Shown: positions 1 to 6,858, counted from the stretch's first letter. The stretch is 12,994 nt of DNA from an uncultured Collinsella sp. (GCA_900757385.1 CAAENO010000001.1:1-12994); one strand, 5' to 3'. Notes: a model not told the origin generated them from the letters alone. Made by a program: numbers and translations.

Positions 1-55
1 CTTTTTTTTGACTTGAATTTCACGAGAATGCTCGAAATTGAAAATCAAATTTACG

Positions 56-69
56 TTAAAACGTTTTAA
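56..69. promoter_or_regulatory. 14-bp perfect palindrome TTAAAACGTTTTAA
   Basis: Self-complementary over all 14 bases with a central CG, as in LacI-family operators. It lies just downstream of the candidate leftward -10 at 75-80, where a repressor would block transcription. The regulator is unknown. Confidence 0.4.
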
Positions 70-74
70 AGAAT

Positions 75-105
75 AAAATAGCAGCTAAATCCGTATATAC
101 GTCAA
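75..105 (-). promoter_or_regulatory. Candidate leftward promoter
   Basis: Minus-strand TTGACG (100-105), 19 bases, TATTTT (75-80) with TG one base before the -10 hexamer. The spacer is long, offset by the extended -10. It would drive a gene left of the window. Confidence 0.3.
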
Positions 106-114
106 TACTTTAAA

Positions 115-1044
115 CTACTTGTTTGCTTCAATGAGCTTTTCAAGACGTAAAACACGATGGTAGAGGGCCGACTTCGACAAGGGAGGGTCAGCCATCTCCC
201 CTAAATCACGCAGCGACAGATCGGGATAGCGCTCGCGCAGGTCGCAAAAGACCGCCAAGGCATCCGGAAGCGCATCGCGAAGGCCGCGCTGCTCGAGCTC
301 ATCGATAAGCGCAAGCTGATGTTGGGCAGCACCGGCGCTTCTGGTCTGGTTGGCGAGCTCGGCGTTCACGCGACGGTTCACATCGTTCTTAACCAACTTG
401 ACCGCGCGCGCCTCCTCAATCTCGGCAACGCTGCGCTTGGCACCAATCAGCTTTAATAGATGCTCGATTTCCTCGGCGCTCTTAATGTACACGGCATATG
501 ACCCCCGCCGTGCATTAACACGAGCATGGACCCCAATCTGCCCCAACAGGTCGCAAAGCCCCTTAGCATATTGCTCGCCCTGCACCGCGATCTCCAAATG
601 AAAATCGCCGCGCGGATCGGCCACGAAGCCACCCGCGATGAGCGCGCCGCGGATGTAGGCAAGCCTGCAGCAGGGACGGGCAACGATGTGTCGGGGAACA
701 CCAGCGACGAGCCCTCCCCTGCGGTCTAGAATGCCCAGCAGCACCAGAGCCTTGTCCAGGTCGGGTTGATCGGGCAGGGTAATGAGATAATTACGGACCT
801 TATGCAAGACCGATTTACGAACGGTGAATTCCGTTTTGAGCTTAAGGATGCGATGTGTCAGCGTGATCATCGTGCGTGCGACGGCTCCCGTCTCAGTCGC
901 AACCGTCAAACGATACCGCCCAGAGCCGGTAAGCGAGAGCGTACCGCTCACGCGCGTGAGGGCGGCAAGTGTCGACAAGTCGCAGTATTCACATTCGGGT
1001 TCGCAGCGCGCAAGCTCGTCGCGCACCTCAGCGGTAAACGACAT
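115..1044 (-). CDS. whiA: WhiA family DNA-binding protein
   Basis: Predicted WhiA of 309 residues, close to the usual family length. WhiA joins a LAGLIDADG-homing-endonuclease-like fold, used for contacts rather than cutting, to a C-terminal helix-turn-helix. In Streptomyces it works with WhiB to activate sporulation and division genes; in Firmicutes it is linked to cell division and chromosome segregation. Its role in a non-sporulating organism cannot be read from the sequence. Visible hallmarks are an N-terminal MSFTAEVRDELA, a CCRLAYIRGALIAGG stretch near residue 125-140 followed by FHLEI, and a C-terminal SLRDLGEMADPPLSKS segment near 275-290. After SKS the recognition-helix region reads ALYHR where most homologues I recall read GVNHR. 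The ATG lies 6 bases after the rapZ stop, so the two are almost certainly co-transcribed. No yvcK lies between them. Confidence 0.93.
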   Translation of the reverse strand: MSFTAEVRDELARCEPECEYCDLSTLAALTRVSGTLSLTGSGRYRLTVATETGAVARTMITLTHRILKLKTEFTVRKSVLHKVRNYLITLPDQPDLDKALVLLGILDRRGGLVAGVPRHIVARPCCRLAYIRGALIAGGFVADPRGDFHLEIAVQGEQYAKGLCDLLGQIGVHARVNARRGSYAVYIKSAEEIEHLLKLIGAKRSVAEIEEARAVKLVKNDVNRRVNAELANQTRSAGAAQHQLALIDELEQRGLRDALPDALAVFCDLRERYPDLSLRDLGEMADPPLSKSALYHRVLRLEKLIEANK

Positions 1045-1050
1045 GCAGGC

Positions 1051-1953
1051 CTATGCCTTCGTGTTGGCGCGCGACAGATCGCGGTGGGAGATGCTCACGT
1101 GATACTGGGCGCCTTCCAGGTAACGGGCCGTGGCCTCGGCAATGGCGACGCTACGGTGCTGTCCGCCCGTGCAGCCGATGGCGATAGAAAGCTGCGGTTT
1201 ACCCTCCGCGATATAGCCCGGCATCACCGTATCGAGTAGCCGTGTCCAAGCCTTCCAAAACTCCTGCGTCTTGGGATGGTCCAGAACAAAATCCGAGACC
1301 TTTTTATCGAGACCGGTCATCGTGCGCATCTCGGGATCGTAGAACGGATTGGGCAGGAAGCGGACGTCGATCATAATGTCCGCCTCGACGGGCATGCCGT
1401 GCTTAAAGCCAAACGAGAACACATGGACGTCCATGAGCTGTTGGTCGGACAGTTCGGAAAATGCCATACGTAACTTGTTGCGCAGCGCAGAGGTGCGCAG
1501 ACGGCTCGTGTCGATAATCATATCGGCTCGATCGCGCACGCCCTGCAGCTGAAGGCGCTCGCGCTGAATGGCATCGGCCGTAGTCTCCCCCGGTTTGGCA
1601 ATGGGATGACGGCGGCGGTTTTCGCTATAACGACGGATCAGCACCTCGTCAGAAGCCTCTAGGAACACGATGTCGCAGCTCATCTCGCGTTCTTCGAGCG
1701 CGGCGACCGCATCGAGCAACTCGTCAAACAGTCCCTGGCTACGCAAATCGCAGGTGACGGCGAGATGCCTGCCCACGCCCGTATTGATGCCGACGAGCTC
1801 GGCAAGCTGGGCGATCAGACGCGGAGGCAGGTTATCGATGCAAAAATAGCCCATGTCCTCGAACACGTGCATGGCCTGCGTGCGGCCCGATCCGGACATT
1901 CCGGTGATGATGACGATATCGGGGATGCGCTCCGAGCGCTCCGCCGCATCCAT
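1051..1953 (-). CDS. rapZ: RapZ/YvcJ family nucleotide-binding protein
   Basis: RNase adapter/P-loop protein of the RapZ (YvcJ, UPF0042) family, 300 residues from the chosen ATG. In E. coli RapZ controls GlmZ and glucosamine-6-phosphate synthase; in Gram-positive bacteria the homologue binds and hydrolyses nucleotides but its target is less clear. The N-terminal P-loop reads GMSGSGRT at residues 18-25, with Arg in place of the usual Lys, a variant I recall as common in actinobacterial homologues. It is followed by FEDMGYFCIDNLPP. The C-terminal half has DVRFLPNPFYDPEMR and the diagnostic GCTGGQHRSV at about 260-269. A longer frame could start 18 codons upstream, but GGGAG at 1959-1963 sits 5 bases before this ATG and the homologous region begins just after it. 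It pairs with whiA. The amino-sugar link of RapZ elsewhere is suggestive beside nan genes but may be chance. Confidence 0.93.
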   Translation of the reverse strand: MDAAERSERIPDIVIITGMSGSGRTQAMHVFEDMGYFCIDNLPPRLIAQLAELVGINTGVGRHLAVTCDLRSQGLFDELLDAVAALEEREMSCDIVFLEASDEVLIRRYSENRRRHPIAKPGETTADAIQRERLQLQGVRDRADMIIDTSRLRTSALRNKLRMAFSELSDQQLMDVHVFSFGFKHGMPVEADIMIDVRFLPNPFYDPEMRTMTGLDKKVSDFVLDHPKTQEFWKAWTRLLDTVMPGYIAEGKPQLSIAIGCTGGQHRSVAIAEATARYLEGAQYHVSISHRDLSRANTKA

Positions 1954-1984
1954 GGCATCTCCCTTTTGCATGTGTTGCCTCCCG

Positions 1985-2021
1985 AAAACAAGCGCGGGAC
2001 CCAGCAACCCGGATCCCGCGC
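1985..2021 (-). terminator. Terminator-like hairpin between nanE and rapZ
   Basis: Inverted repeat GCGCGGGA (1992-1999) and TCCCGCGC (2014-2021) with a 14-base loop. Reading the minus strand, the stem is followed at once by TTGTTTT (1985-1991), the pattern of an intrinsic terminator. It would end or attenuate nan operon transcription before rapZ. The T-tract is interrupted, so readthrough is possible. A TATACT hexamer on the minus strand around 2038-2043 could serve a separate rapZ promoter, but I see no good -35 for it. Confidence 0.55.
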
Positions 2022-2072
2022 GGTCAATTGCCTATATTGAGTATACCGCCCCGAGCGGATACGAGGCCTGTC

Positions 2073-2759
2073 TTACGCCTCAAGCGCAGCCTTGAACCAA
2101 CTCGTAATACTCGTGGGATGCGTGATGGCAGTGCCGACGACAACGGCCCAAGCGCCAGCATCGATCGCGGCGCGAGCCTCCTCGGGCGTGTGCACACGGC
2201 CCTCGCAGATGATGGGAAGACCGGGGAATTCCTCGGTCGCCTGACGCAGAAGCGGAAGATCGGGGCCATCGGCCATGGTGCAGTCGATGGCGGCGACACC
2301 ATGAGAAAGCGTGGTGGATACAAGGTCGAAGCCCATATCAACCGCACGGCGAATGTCCTCGATGGTGGCACAATCCGCCATCAGGAGCACACCCTCCTCG
2401 TGCAGCGGACGGAAGGTGTCCTCGACGGTCTTGCCATCGGGACGCGGACGATCGGTGGCATCGATCGCCACGATATCGGCACCCGCGGCAACGCAGGCGC
2501 GAGCGTGACGCAGCGTCGGCGTGATGTAAACGCCCTCGTGCCCATCCTTCCACAGGCCGATAACAGGAACCTCACAGCGACCCTTAATGGCGGCAATGTC
2601 GGCAAGGCCCTGACAGCGAATGGCGGCGGCGCCGCCAAGCTCGCAAGCGCGAGACATTTGAGCCATGGTCTCGGGCGTACGAAGCGGCTCGCCCATATAC
2701 GCCTGAACGCTCACGACGAGCTTGCCCTTCAGGGGTTGAATCAAAGGATCGACGGTCAT
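2073..2759 (-). CDS. nanE: N-acetylmannosamine-6-phosphate 2-epimerase
   Basis: NanE converts ManNAc-6-phosphate to GlcNAc-6-phosphate, the last sialic-acid-specific step before general amino-sugar catabolism. It is a cytoplasmic TIM-barrel enzyme, and 228 residues is the normal length. Visible family motifs are AIRCQG (Arg48), GLWKD (Lys71), DATDRPRPDG at 100-109, MADCATIED (Asp129), GVAAIDC, CEGRVHTPEEA (Glu186, Arg188) and a terminal phosphate-binding VVVGTAITHP at 207-215. Lys71 and Glu186 fall where the catalytic Lys and Glu of characterised NanE lie. The gene follows nanK after a 70-base gap holding a strong hairpin. A GAAAGG stretch about 10 bases before the ATG is a modest ribosome binding site. 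It is the last nan gene before the terminator-like hairpin. Confidence 0.93.
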   Translation of the reverse strand: MTVDPLIQPLKGKLVVSVQAYMGEPLRTPETMAQMSRACELGGAAAIRCQGLADIAAIKGRCEVPVIGLWKDGHEGVYITPTLRHARACVAAGADIVAIDATDRPRPDGKTVEDTFRPLHEEGVLLMADCATIEDIRRAVDMGFDLVSTTLSHGVAAIDCTMADGPDLPLLRQATEEFPGLPIICEGRVHTPEEARAAIDAGAWAVVVGTAITHPTSITSWFKAALEA

Positions 2760-2782
2760 AAGGCTGCAACCTTTCTCAGAAC

Positions 2783-2813
2783 AGCCTCCCGAGGCGTGTT
2801 GTCTCGGGAGGCT
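2783..2813 (-). repeat. Intercistronic stem-loop, nanK-nanE
   Basis: Perfect 11-bp inverted repeat: AGCCTCCCGAG (2783-2793), a 9-base loop, and CTCGGGAGGCT (2803-2813). On the minus strand the stem is followed by GTTCTGAG, with no real T-run, so it is more likely an mRNA stability or processing element, or a weak attenuator, than a full terminator. Confidence 0.7.
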
Positions 2814-2829
2814 CCTACAGCAGATACGT

Positions 2830-3795
2830 TTACTTCAACGAGGCAAGAAGATGCTCAGCGGCACCGATGAGCGGAGCATCGCCCTCCAGAGAACCGATGA
2901 GGATCGGCGTGTCCTGAAGCGGATCGAGCGCCTGGCTGGCATAGCCCTCGTGCACCGAATCCTTCCACGTCTGCGAACGCCAATCGGGACCTTGGTGAAT
3001 CACGCCGCCCGAAAGCACGATGACCTCAGGGTCCAGGATGTTAGCGAGCGAGCCCAAGCTGGCACCCAACGCAAAGCCGGCATCATGGATGACCTCGGTC
3101 GCCTTTGCGTCGCCTGCACGGCACAGGTCGTTCACATCGCGACCGACCGAAGGACGGCTGGGGTCGACACGGCCAAAGCGCTCATCGTACATACGACCAA
3201 TGGAAGTGCCCGAAGCAACCGACTCCAGATGGCCGGAACGCCCGCAGGCGCAGGGAATGCCGGCGGCAGCCGAGCACTCGATGTGGCCCATATGGCCAGC
3301 AGCACCATGGAAGCCCTGCATCACGCGGCCGTTCTCGACATATGCGCCGCCGATGCCCGTACCGATGCCAAGACACAAGACGGAGAACTTGCCCTTGCCG
3401 ACGCCCCAGTGGGCCTCGCCCAGAGCATGAGCTTGCACGTCGCCTACAACGGCAACGGGAAGACCGAGATCCTCGCGCAGACGCGGCCCCAACTGAACGC
3501 CGGACCAGCCGGGCATGATCTCATTGGCATACGCGATGGCGCCCGTCTTGGGATCGACGACGCCGGCGGCACCGATACCGACGCCAAGGACCTCGACATC
3601 GGGATTCGCCTCGAGAGCAGCCTTGATGGACGCCTCGATACGCTGGAAGACGGCCTCGCCGCCCTCTTGGGCCTCGGTGGGAACCTCGGCCTCAAAAACG
3701 GGATGGGGCACACTACCGTCAGCCGGGTACTCCATGATGGCAGTCGCGATCTTAGTTCCGCCGATATCGACAGAACAGACGTACTTGTTCTCCAT
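2830..3795 (-). CDS. nanK: ROK family N-acetylmannosamine kinase
   Basis: ROK-family sugar kinase of 321 residues, assigned as NanK (ManNAc + ATP to ManNAc-6-P) because it sits between nanA and nanE. The fold itself would also suit a glucokinase or GlcNAc kinase. The ATP phosphate-binding motif DIGGTK is at 10-15. The catalytic Asp is Asp119 in VVGDVQAHALGE. The second phosphate loop LGIGTGIGG is at 142-150. The sugar-contacting ExGH motif reads HMGH at 168-171, so its Glu is replaced by His. The zinc-site motif CxCGxxGC reads C182-A-C184-GRSG-H189, with His for the third Cys. I recall this combination in actinobacterial ROK proteins, so it is likely a subfamily trait. AAGGAG at 3802-3807 lies 6 bases from the ATG and is part of a small self-complementary CTCCgaaGGAG. 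Confidence 0.87.
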   Translation of the reverse strand: MENKYVCSVDIGGTKIATAIMEYPADGSVPHPVFEAEVPTEAQEGGEAVFQRIEASIKAALEANPDVEVLGVGIGAAGVVDPKTGAIAYANEIMPGWSGVQLGPRLREDLGLPVAVVGDVQAHALGEAHWGVGKGKFSVLCLGIGTGIGGAYVENGRVMQGFHGAAGHMGHIECSAAAGIPCACGRSGHLESVASGTSIGRMYDERFGRVDPSRPSVGRDVNDLCRAGDAKATEVIHDAGFALGASLGSLANILDPEVIVLSGGVIHQGPDWRSQTWKDSVHEGYASQALDPLQDTPILIGSLEGDAPLIGAAEHLLASLK

Positions 3796-3801
3796 GTCGC
3801 T

Positions 3802-3812
3802 CTCCTTCGGAG
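3802..3812 (-). promoter_or_regulatory. nanK Shine-Dalgarno inside a small hairpin
   Basis: On the minus strand CTCC, GAA, GGAG: the Shine-Dalgarno bases pair with CTCC just upstream through a 3-base loop. This could modestly mask the ribosome site. The stem is only 4 bp, so its effect may be small. Confidence 0.4.
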
Positions 3813-3836
3813 ATAAAAAACAACTATAGGAAATGC

Positions 3837-3855
3837 GCCGTCAGGCTAGCCGTCA
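3837..3855. repeat. Short direct repeat upstream of nanK
   Basis: GCCGTCA occurs at 3837-3843 and again at 3849-3855, spaced 12 bases start to start and so on nearly the same helix face. It lies in the 172-base nanA-nanK gap, between the stem-loop and the nanK ribosome site. No function is claimed; it could be a paired protein-binding site or chance. Confidence 0.25.
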
Positions 3856-3896
3856 CAGCGCAGTAAAGGTTTTCCTGGTGCCCAAGATCGCCGAGA

Positions 3897-3937
3897 AACC
3901 GTGTGGCCATTGACCTAATAGTCATGGCCACACGGTT
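3897..3937 (-). repeat. Intercistronic stem-loop, nanA-nanK
   Basis: Perfect 13-bp inverted repeat: AACCGTGTGGCCA (3897-3909) and TGGCCACACGGTT (3925-3937). The loop adds TGAC/GTCA pairs after a one-base bulge. It starts about 30 bases after the nanA stop. On the minus strand it is followed by TCTCGG; with the last TT of the stem this gives only TTTCT, so it is at best a leaky terminator. It is the longest uninterrupted stem in the window. Confidence 0.75.
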
Positions 3938-3967
3938 GAACGGCGAGGTCGGGTGCCTGGGAAAGCT

Positions 3968-4888
3968 TTACAGGAGGCCGTTGTCCTGGAGGACCTTCCT
4001 AATAGCCTCGACGTTCTCGCCGGTCATGGCCTTCACCGGGCGCGGCATGGTCGGGCTGTCGAAGATACCCATGAGGTTCATAGCGGTCTTGAAGGCGCCG
4101 ACGCCACCGGCATAGCCCTGGACGCCCGAGGTGACATCCCAGATGTGCGAAATCTCATTGAGGCGATCCTGCTCGGCCTTGACGGTAGCCCAGTCACCAG
4201 CCTGAGCGGCCTTCCACTGACGAACGTAGCCCTCGGGCTCAACGTTGGCGAGACCCGGGACAGAGCCGTCGGCGCCACCGAGGTAAGCGCCGTCGACAAC
4301 AACCTCGTGGCCGGTGAGGATGCTCATCGGATGGCCGTTCTTCTCGTTCTCCTGAACGAGGTAGCGGAACGAGATGTCATCACCCGAGGAATCCTTGACG
4401 CCAGCAAGGACGCCCTCGGCGCCGAGCTTGGCAAGGAGCTTCCAGGGGAGCTTGGTGTGAACGCAGACGGGGATATCATAGGCAAAGATGGGCAGGTCAA
4501 GCTCCTCGTGCAGGATGCGGAAGTGCTCCTCGACCTCGGTCATGCCCTGCAGGGCATAGAACGGGCAGGTGGCGACGAGGGCATCGGCGCCCAGCTCCTG
4601 AGCGACCTTGCCGTGCTCAATCATGCGCTCGGTCTCGGTATCGATGATGCCGACCAGAACAGGCACGCGGTGGTCGACGATGCGGACGGCCTCGGCGATG
4701 ATCTGGCGACGACGCTCGTCGGTGGAGAAAACGACCTCACCCGAAGAGCCCAAGAAGAACAGGCCATCGACGCCGGCATCGATCATGCGGTTGATGCTGC
4801 GCTCAAAGGAGGCAACATCGAGCTGGTGATCTTCGGTATCGGGAACAACGACGGGAGGGATAACGCCGGTGAATTTCTGAGTTGCCAC
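3968..4888 (-). CDS. nanA: N-acetylneuraminate lyase (DapA/NanA superfamily)
   Basis: Class I aldolase of 306 residues, predicted to cleave N-acetylneuraminate to pyruvate and ManNAc in the cytoplasm. The pyruvate-binding GSSGE is at 47-51, the catalytic Tyr137 is in AYDIP, and the Schiff-base Lys165 is in GVKDSSGD; 137 and 165 match the E. coli NanA positions. After YDIP the sequence is VCVHT, without the Arg that dihydrodipicolinate synthases use to bind their substrate carboxylate, which argues against DapA. GGADGSVPG near 205-212 is also family-typical. The start is GTG at 4888, with AAGGAG (4895-4900) 6 bases away. The frame stays open 28 more codons upstream, but that stretch lacks similarity and covers the stem-loop gap. 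It precedes nanK and nanE. Other pyruvate-dependent aldolase activities cannot be excluded from sequence alone. Confidence 0.87.
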   Translation of the reverse strand: MATQKFTGVIPPVVVPDTEDHQLDVASFERSINRMIDAGVDGLFFLGSSGEVVFSTDERRRQIIAEAVRIVDHRVPVLVGIIDTETERMIEHGKVAQELGADALVATCPFYALQGMTEVEEHFRILHEELDLPIFAYDIPVCVHTKLPWKLLAKLGAEGVLAGVKDSSGDDISFRYLVQENEKNGHPMSILTGHEVVVDGAYLGGADGSVPGLANVEPEGYVRQWKAAQAGDWATVKAEQDRLNEISHIWDVTSGVQGYAGGVGAFKTAMNLMGIFDSPTMPRPVKAMTGENVEAIRKVLQDNGLL

Positions 4889-4894
4889 AAGAAT

Positions 4895-4900
4895 CTCCTT
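4895..4900 (-). promoter_or_regulatory. Ribosome binding site fixing the nanA GTG start
   Basis: AAGGAG on the minus strand, 6 bases before the GTG at 4886-4888. This ideal spacing selects GTG over a TTG one codon upstream and over the ATG at 4972. Confidence 0.75.
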
Positions 4901-4909
4901 AGTTGTCTG

Positions 4910-4932
4910 GCGGGCGGCCCTATGCCACCCAC
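4910..4932 (-). repeat. Intercistronic stem-loop, second hydrolase-nanA
   Basis: Nine-base-pair stem as RNA: minus-strand GTGGGTGGC (4924-4932) with GCCGCCCGC (4910-4918), including two G-U pairs, and a 5-base loop. It ends about 10 bases before the nanA Shine-Dalgarno. No T-run follows. It could influence translation start or protect the 5' end of a processed nanA message. Confidence 0.55.
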
Positions 4933-4956
4933 TCTTGTTGGCAGTGTCCAGGCCGT

Positions 4957-5808
4957 CTAGGCCAAAGAACACGAGTGGAACGTTTGGTTAAAAAAGTCTA
5001 CGACTTCGTTTTCGAACGCATTGATGCGCTCGTGAGCGTATTTTGCATAGATGATATGCCTCCGGTCACACTCAAGACCGTTGAATACGGCAAACTGATC
5101 CTTGGGATCGCTCACGGTATCCATAAGCGATGTGCCCATGAGCACCGATCCGCGCACCCGAGACGACAGCGCCTCGAGGCCGCCAGGAAGCAGATTGGCA
5201 ACCGCCGTGCAGGCGAGACCCCGCTCGTCCAGAGCAGAGACCGCCAGCGCGACTCCGCCGCCAAGACCCTCGCCCCATGCAAAGATGCGGTCGGGGTCCA
5301 TGCCATCAAGATTGCGCGCGACCTCCGCCAACGCGCAGCCCCAACGGACGCGCCTGACAAAAGCAGGCGAGGTAATCCCCTGCCGCAGATCGCTGGGTCC
5401 AATCGCCTCATCGTCCAGCGCAAGCACGGCATATCCCATGGCCGCAAACCTCGTCATGTGATGCCATCCCCGCACGGGTCGGTCGATGTCGTGAAACATC
5501 AGACATAGCGGCACAAGCTCGGATGCTCGGGCGCGACCGGCAGGCTCGATCAAACGTGCGTGGACCACATCGCCACCAAGCTCAAAGGAAACCTCGGAGT
5601 AGCGGGCATACGGATTGGCGAAATCGATCGCCGTAATGGCCAGGCCTTGAATCTCAAGATTCATAGCACATGTCTCCAAATCAGAAACATCTGCCTGAAC
5701 ATCACCGTGCCAGTCCCGATATTCAGAGAGCCTTGACGAAACCGTCCCGGGAATCCCCACAAGGTCGGGGACAATCAGCTCGCCGACATTGCTCTCGCAC
5801 TTAGACAT
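4957..5808 (-). CDS. CE7-like alpha/beta-hydrolase paralogue, probably inactive
   Basis: A 283-residue protein that parallels the esterase just upstream: FANPYARYSEVSFELGG, LCLMFHD, GYAVLALD, GMDPDRIFAWGEGLGGG, SDPKDQFAVFN and AHERI align with matching segments there. Key residues are lost. The nucleophile elbow is G179-E-G-L-G183, so the catalytic Ser is Gly181; its codon GGT (5266-5268) is one transition from AGT Ser. The oxyanion HGY motif reads HDI (106-108), and the PGQ/RGQ region reads DEAIG. Candidate Asp230 and His259 remain. The elbow-to-Asp distance is about 49 residues against 91 in the active copy, so a segment is missing. The frame is intact and ATG-started, with no signal peptide. 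It overlaps the esterase by 8 bases (5801-5808), which implies translational coupling. It may be a non-catalytic partner or binding protein; function unknown. Confidence 0.8.
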   Translation of the reverse strand: MSKCESNVGELIVPDLVGIPGTVSSRLSEYRDWHGDVQADVSDLETCAMNLEIQGLAITAIDFANPYARYSEVSFELGGDVVHARLIEPAGRARASELVPLCLMFHDIDRPVRGWHHMTRFAAMGYAVLALDDEAIGPSDLRQGITSPAFVRRVRWGCALAEVARNLDGMDPDRIFAWGEGLGGGVALAVSALDERGLACTAVANLLPGGLEALSSRVRGSVLMGTSLMDTVSDPKDQFAVFNGLECDRRHIIYAKYAHERINAFENEVVDFFNQTFHSCSLA

Positions 5809-6778
5809 GAGCCTCCCCTCCCTTGCAGAAAAACGGAATGATCAGATCGTCAAAATCCTGAATCTCCTCGTGGCCAAAGCCTTCAAAGAACTCATGACGC
5901 TTTTCACAGGTCAGGTTGTTATAGACCGCAAACTGCGTCGCTGGCGGACAGACGGTATCGGCTGTGCCGGTGCCAAACAGCACGGGGCATTTGACCATAG
6001 GGGCAAAGTTCTTGGAATCGAAGTACGCCAGCTTGGCATAGGCTTCGTCGATACGAGTCGAGTCCTCGTCAAACCAGCGAGACCAATAGCGCAGGCCCTC
6101 GTAGGCAATGTCGTCGGCATCCAAGTCCCAGACCAGGCGGAAATCCGACAGGAAGGGATAGAGGATGGCGGCGCGATTGATAAGCTCGCTGTTAAGTGCA
6201 CAGGTCGCAATGCCCAAACCGCCGCCCTGCGACGCGCCGTTCACAAACACACGGGCAAGATTGATGCCCTCGAGCTCGCGAACGATGCGACACAGGATGC
6301 GAATATCTTGGTGCAAGCGGACATAGTAGAGGTTGGCCGGGTCGCCGTCGATACCGGCGACGATATGGCCCGCGACCGTTGTGCCCTCAAATCCACCAAT
6401 GTCCTCGGAGGGACCTCCTTGACCGGGGCAGTCGAGGGCGATGAGTGCCATGCCCATGCCCGCAAACGACGCCTGCTCAAACCAGCTGCGGCTTGCACCC
6501 GGATATCCATGGAACTGAAGTACCAATGGCACGGGCTCGTCCGAGACGGGTTTAAGGTACTTGGCATGCAGGCGAGCGCCACACATGCCGGTATACCAGA
6601 GGTCGAAAAGCTGGCAGGTCACGGCATCTGTGACCGATGCCGTCTCGATCGCATAGTCAAGCCCGACCGCGTCGGCCTCGGCCATGCGATCCTTCCAAAA
6701 GAGATCGAAATCTGATGGACGGGGCATGGCGCCTCGATATTCACCAAATTGATGTTGTAGCTCCTGAGCACTTGGCAT
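5801..6778 (-). CDS. CE7-like (acetylxylan esterase family) O-acetylesterase
   Basis: Alpha/beta-hydrolase of 325 residues related to acetylxylan esterase/cephalosporin C deacetylase (carbohydrate esterase family 7). In this operon the likely substrate is O-acetylated sialic acid or its ManNAc product. The fold entry is MPRPSDFDLFW near 18-28. The oxyanion loop is HGYPG (His90, Tyr92), the nucleophile Ser183 is in GASQGGG, and the acid and base are Asp274 (TADTVCPP) and His303 (GHEE). The usual CE7 RGQ reads PGQ at 118-120 and the usual LxD reads TAD, so it is a divergent member. Asp274, His303 and Tyr92 match the Thermotoga CE7 numbering I recall, which supports the ATG at 6778 over a TTG at 6793. 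No signal peptide is visible, so it should act in the cytoplasm after import. It overlaps the inactive paralogue by 8 bases. Confidence 0.85.
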   Translation of the reverse strand: MPSAQELQHQFGEYRGAMPRPSDFDLFWKDRMAEADAVGLDYAIETASVTDAVTCQLFDLWYTGMCGARLHAKYLKPVSDEPVPLVLQFHGYPGASRSWFEQASFAGMGMALIALDCPGQGGPSEDIGGFEGTTVAGHIVAGIDGDPANLYYVRLHQDIRILCRIVRELEGINLARVFVNGASQGGGLGIATCALNSELINRAAILYPFLSDFRLVWDLDADDIAYEGLRYWSRWFDEDSTRIDEAYAKLAYFDSKNFAPMVKCPVLFGTGTADTVCPPATQFAVYNNLTCEKRHEFFEGFGHEEIQDFDDLIIPFFCKGGEAHV

Positions 6779-6814
6779 GGCTCGTGAACCCAACCTTTCG
6801 AAATCGCAACGGAG

Positions 6815-6842
6815 GTGCGCCCGGCAAGGGAACCGGGCGCAC
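6815..6842 (-). repeat. Intercistronic stem-loop, ATPase-esterase
   Basis: Perfect 10-bp GC-rich inverted repeat: GTGCGCCCGG (6815-6824), an 8-base loop, CCGGGCGCAC (6833-6842). It lies in the 80-base gap between the transporter genes and the esterase. No T-run follows on the minus strand, so RNA protection or processing is likelier than full termination. It separates the transport genes from the enzyme genes. Confidence 0.7.
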
Positions 6843-6858
6843 GGGAGGGAAAGCGAGG

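Larger units (their letters stand above)
1..114. other. AT-rich region downstream of whiA
   Basis: Strongly AT-rich with no gene. An imperfect inverted repeat spans 7-49 (AATTT/AAATT and CGAG/CTCG pairs plus outer TTTGA/TCAAA). On the minus strand it is followed by A bases, so it is not a terminator for whiA. A perfect palindrome at 56-69 and a possible leftward promoter at 75-105 suggest the start of another minus-strand unit beyond the window. Confidence 0.6.

Noticed and set aside
7..49. Imperfect hairpin next to an 8-base T-run, considered as the whiA terminator
   Set aside because: The T-run is on the plus strand. In the whiA transcript the hairpin is followed by A bases, so it cannot act as an intrinsic terminator for it.
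3968..4888. Dihydrodipicolinate synthase (DapA) for lysine synthesis
   Set aside because: The Arg after the YxxP motif that DapA needs is absent, and the gene lies with nanK, nanE and a transporter.
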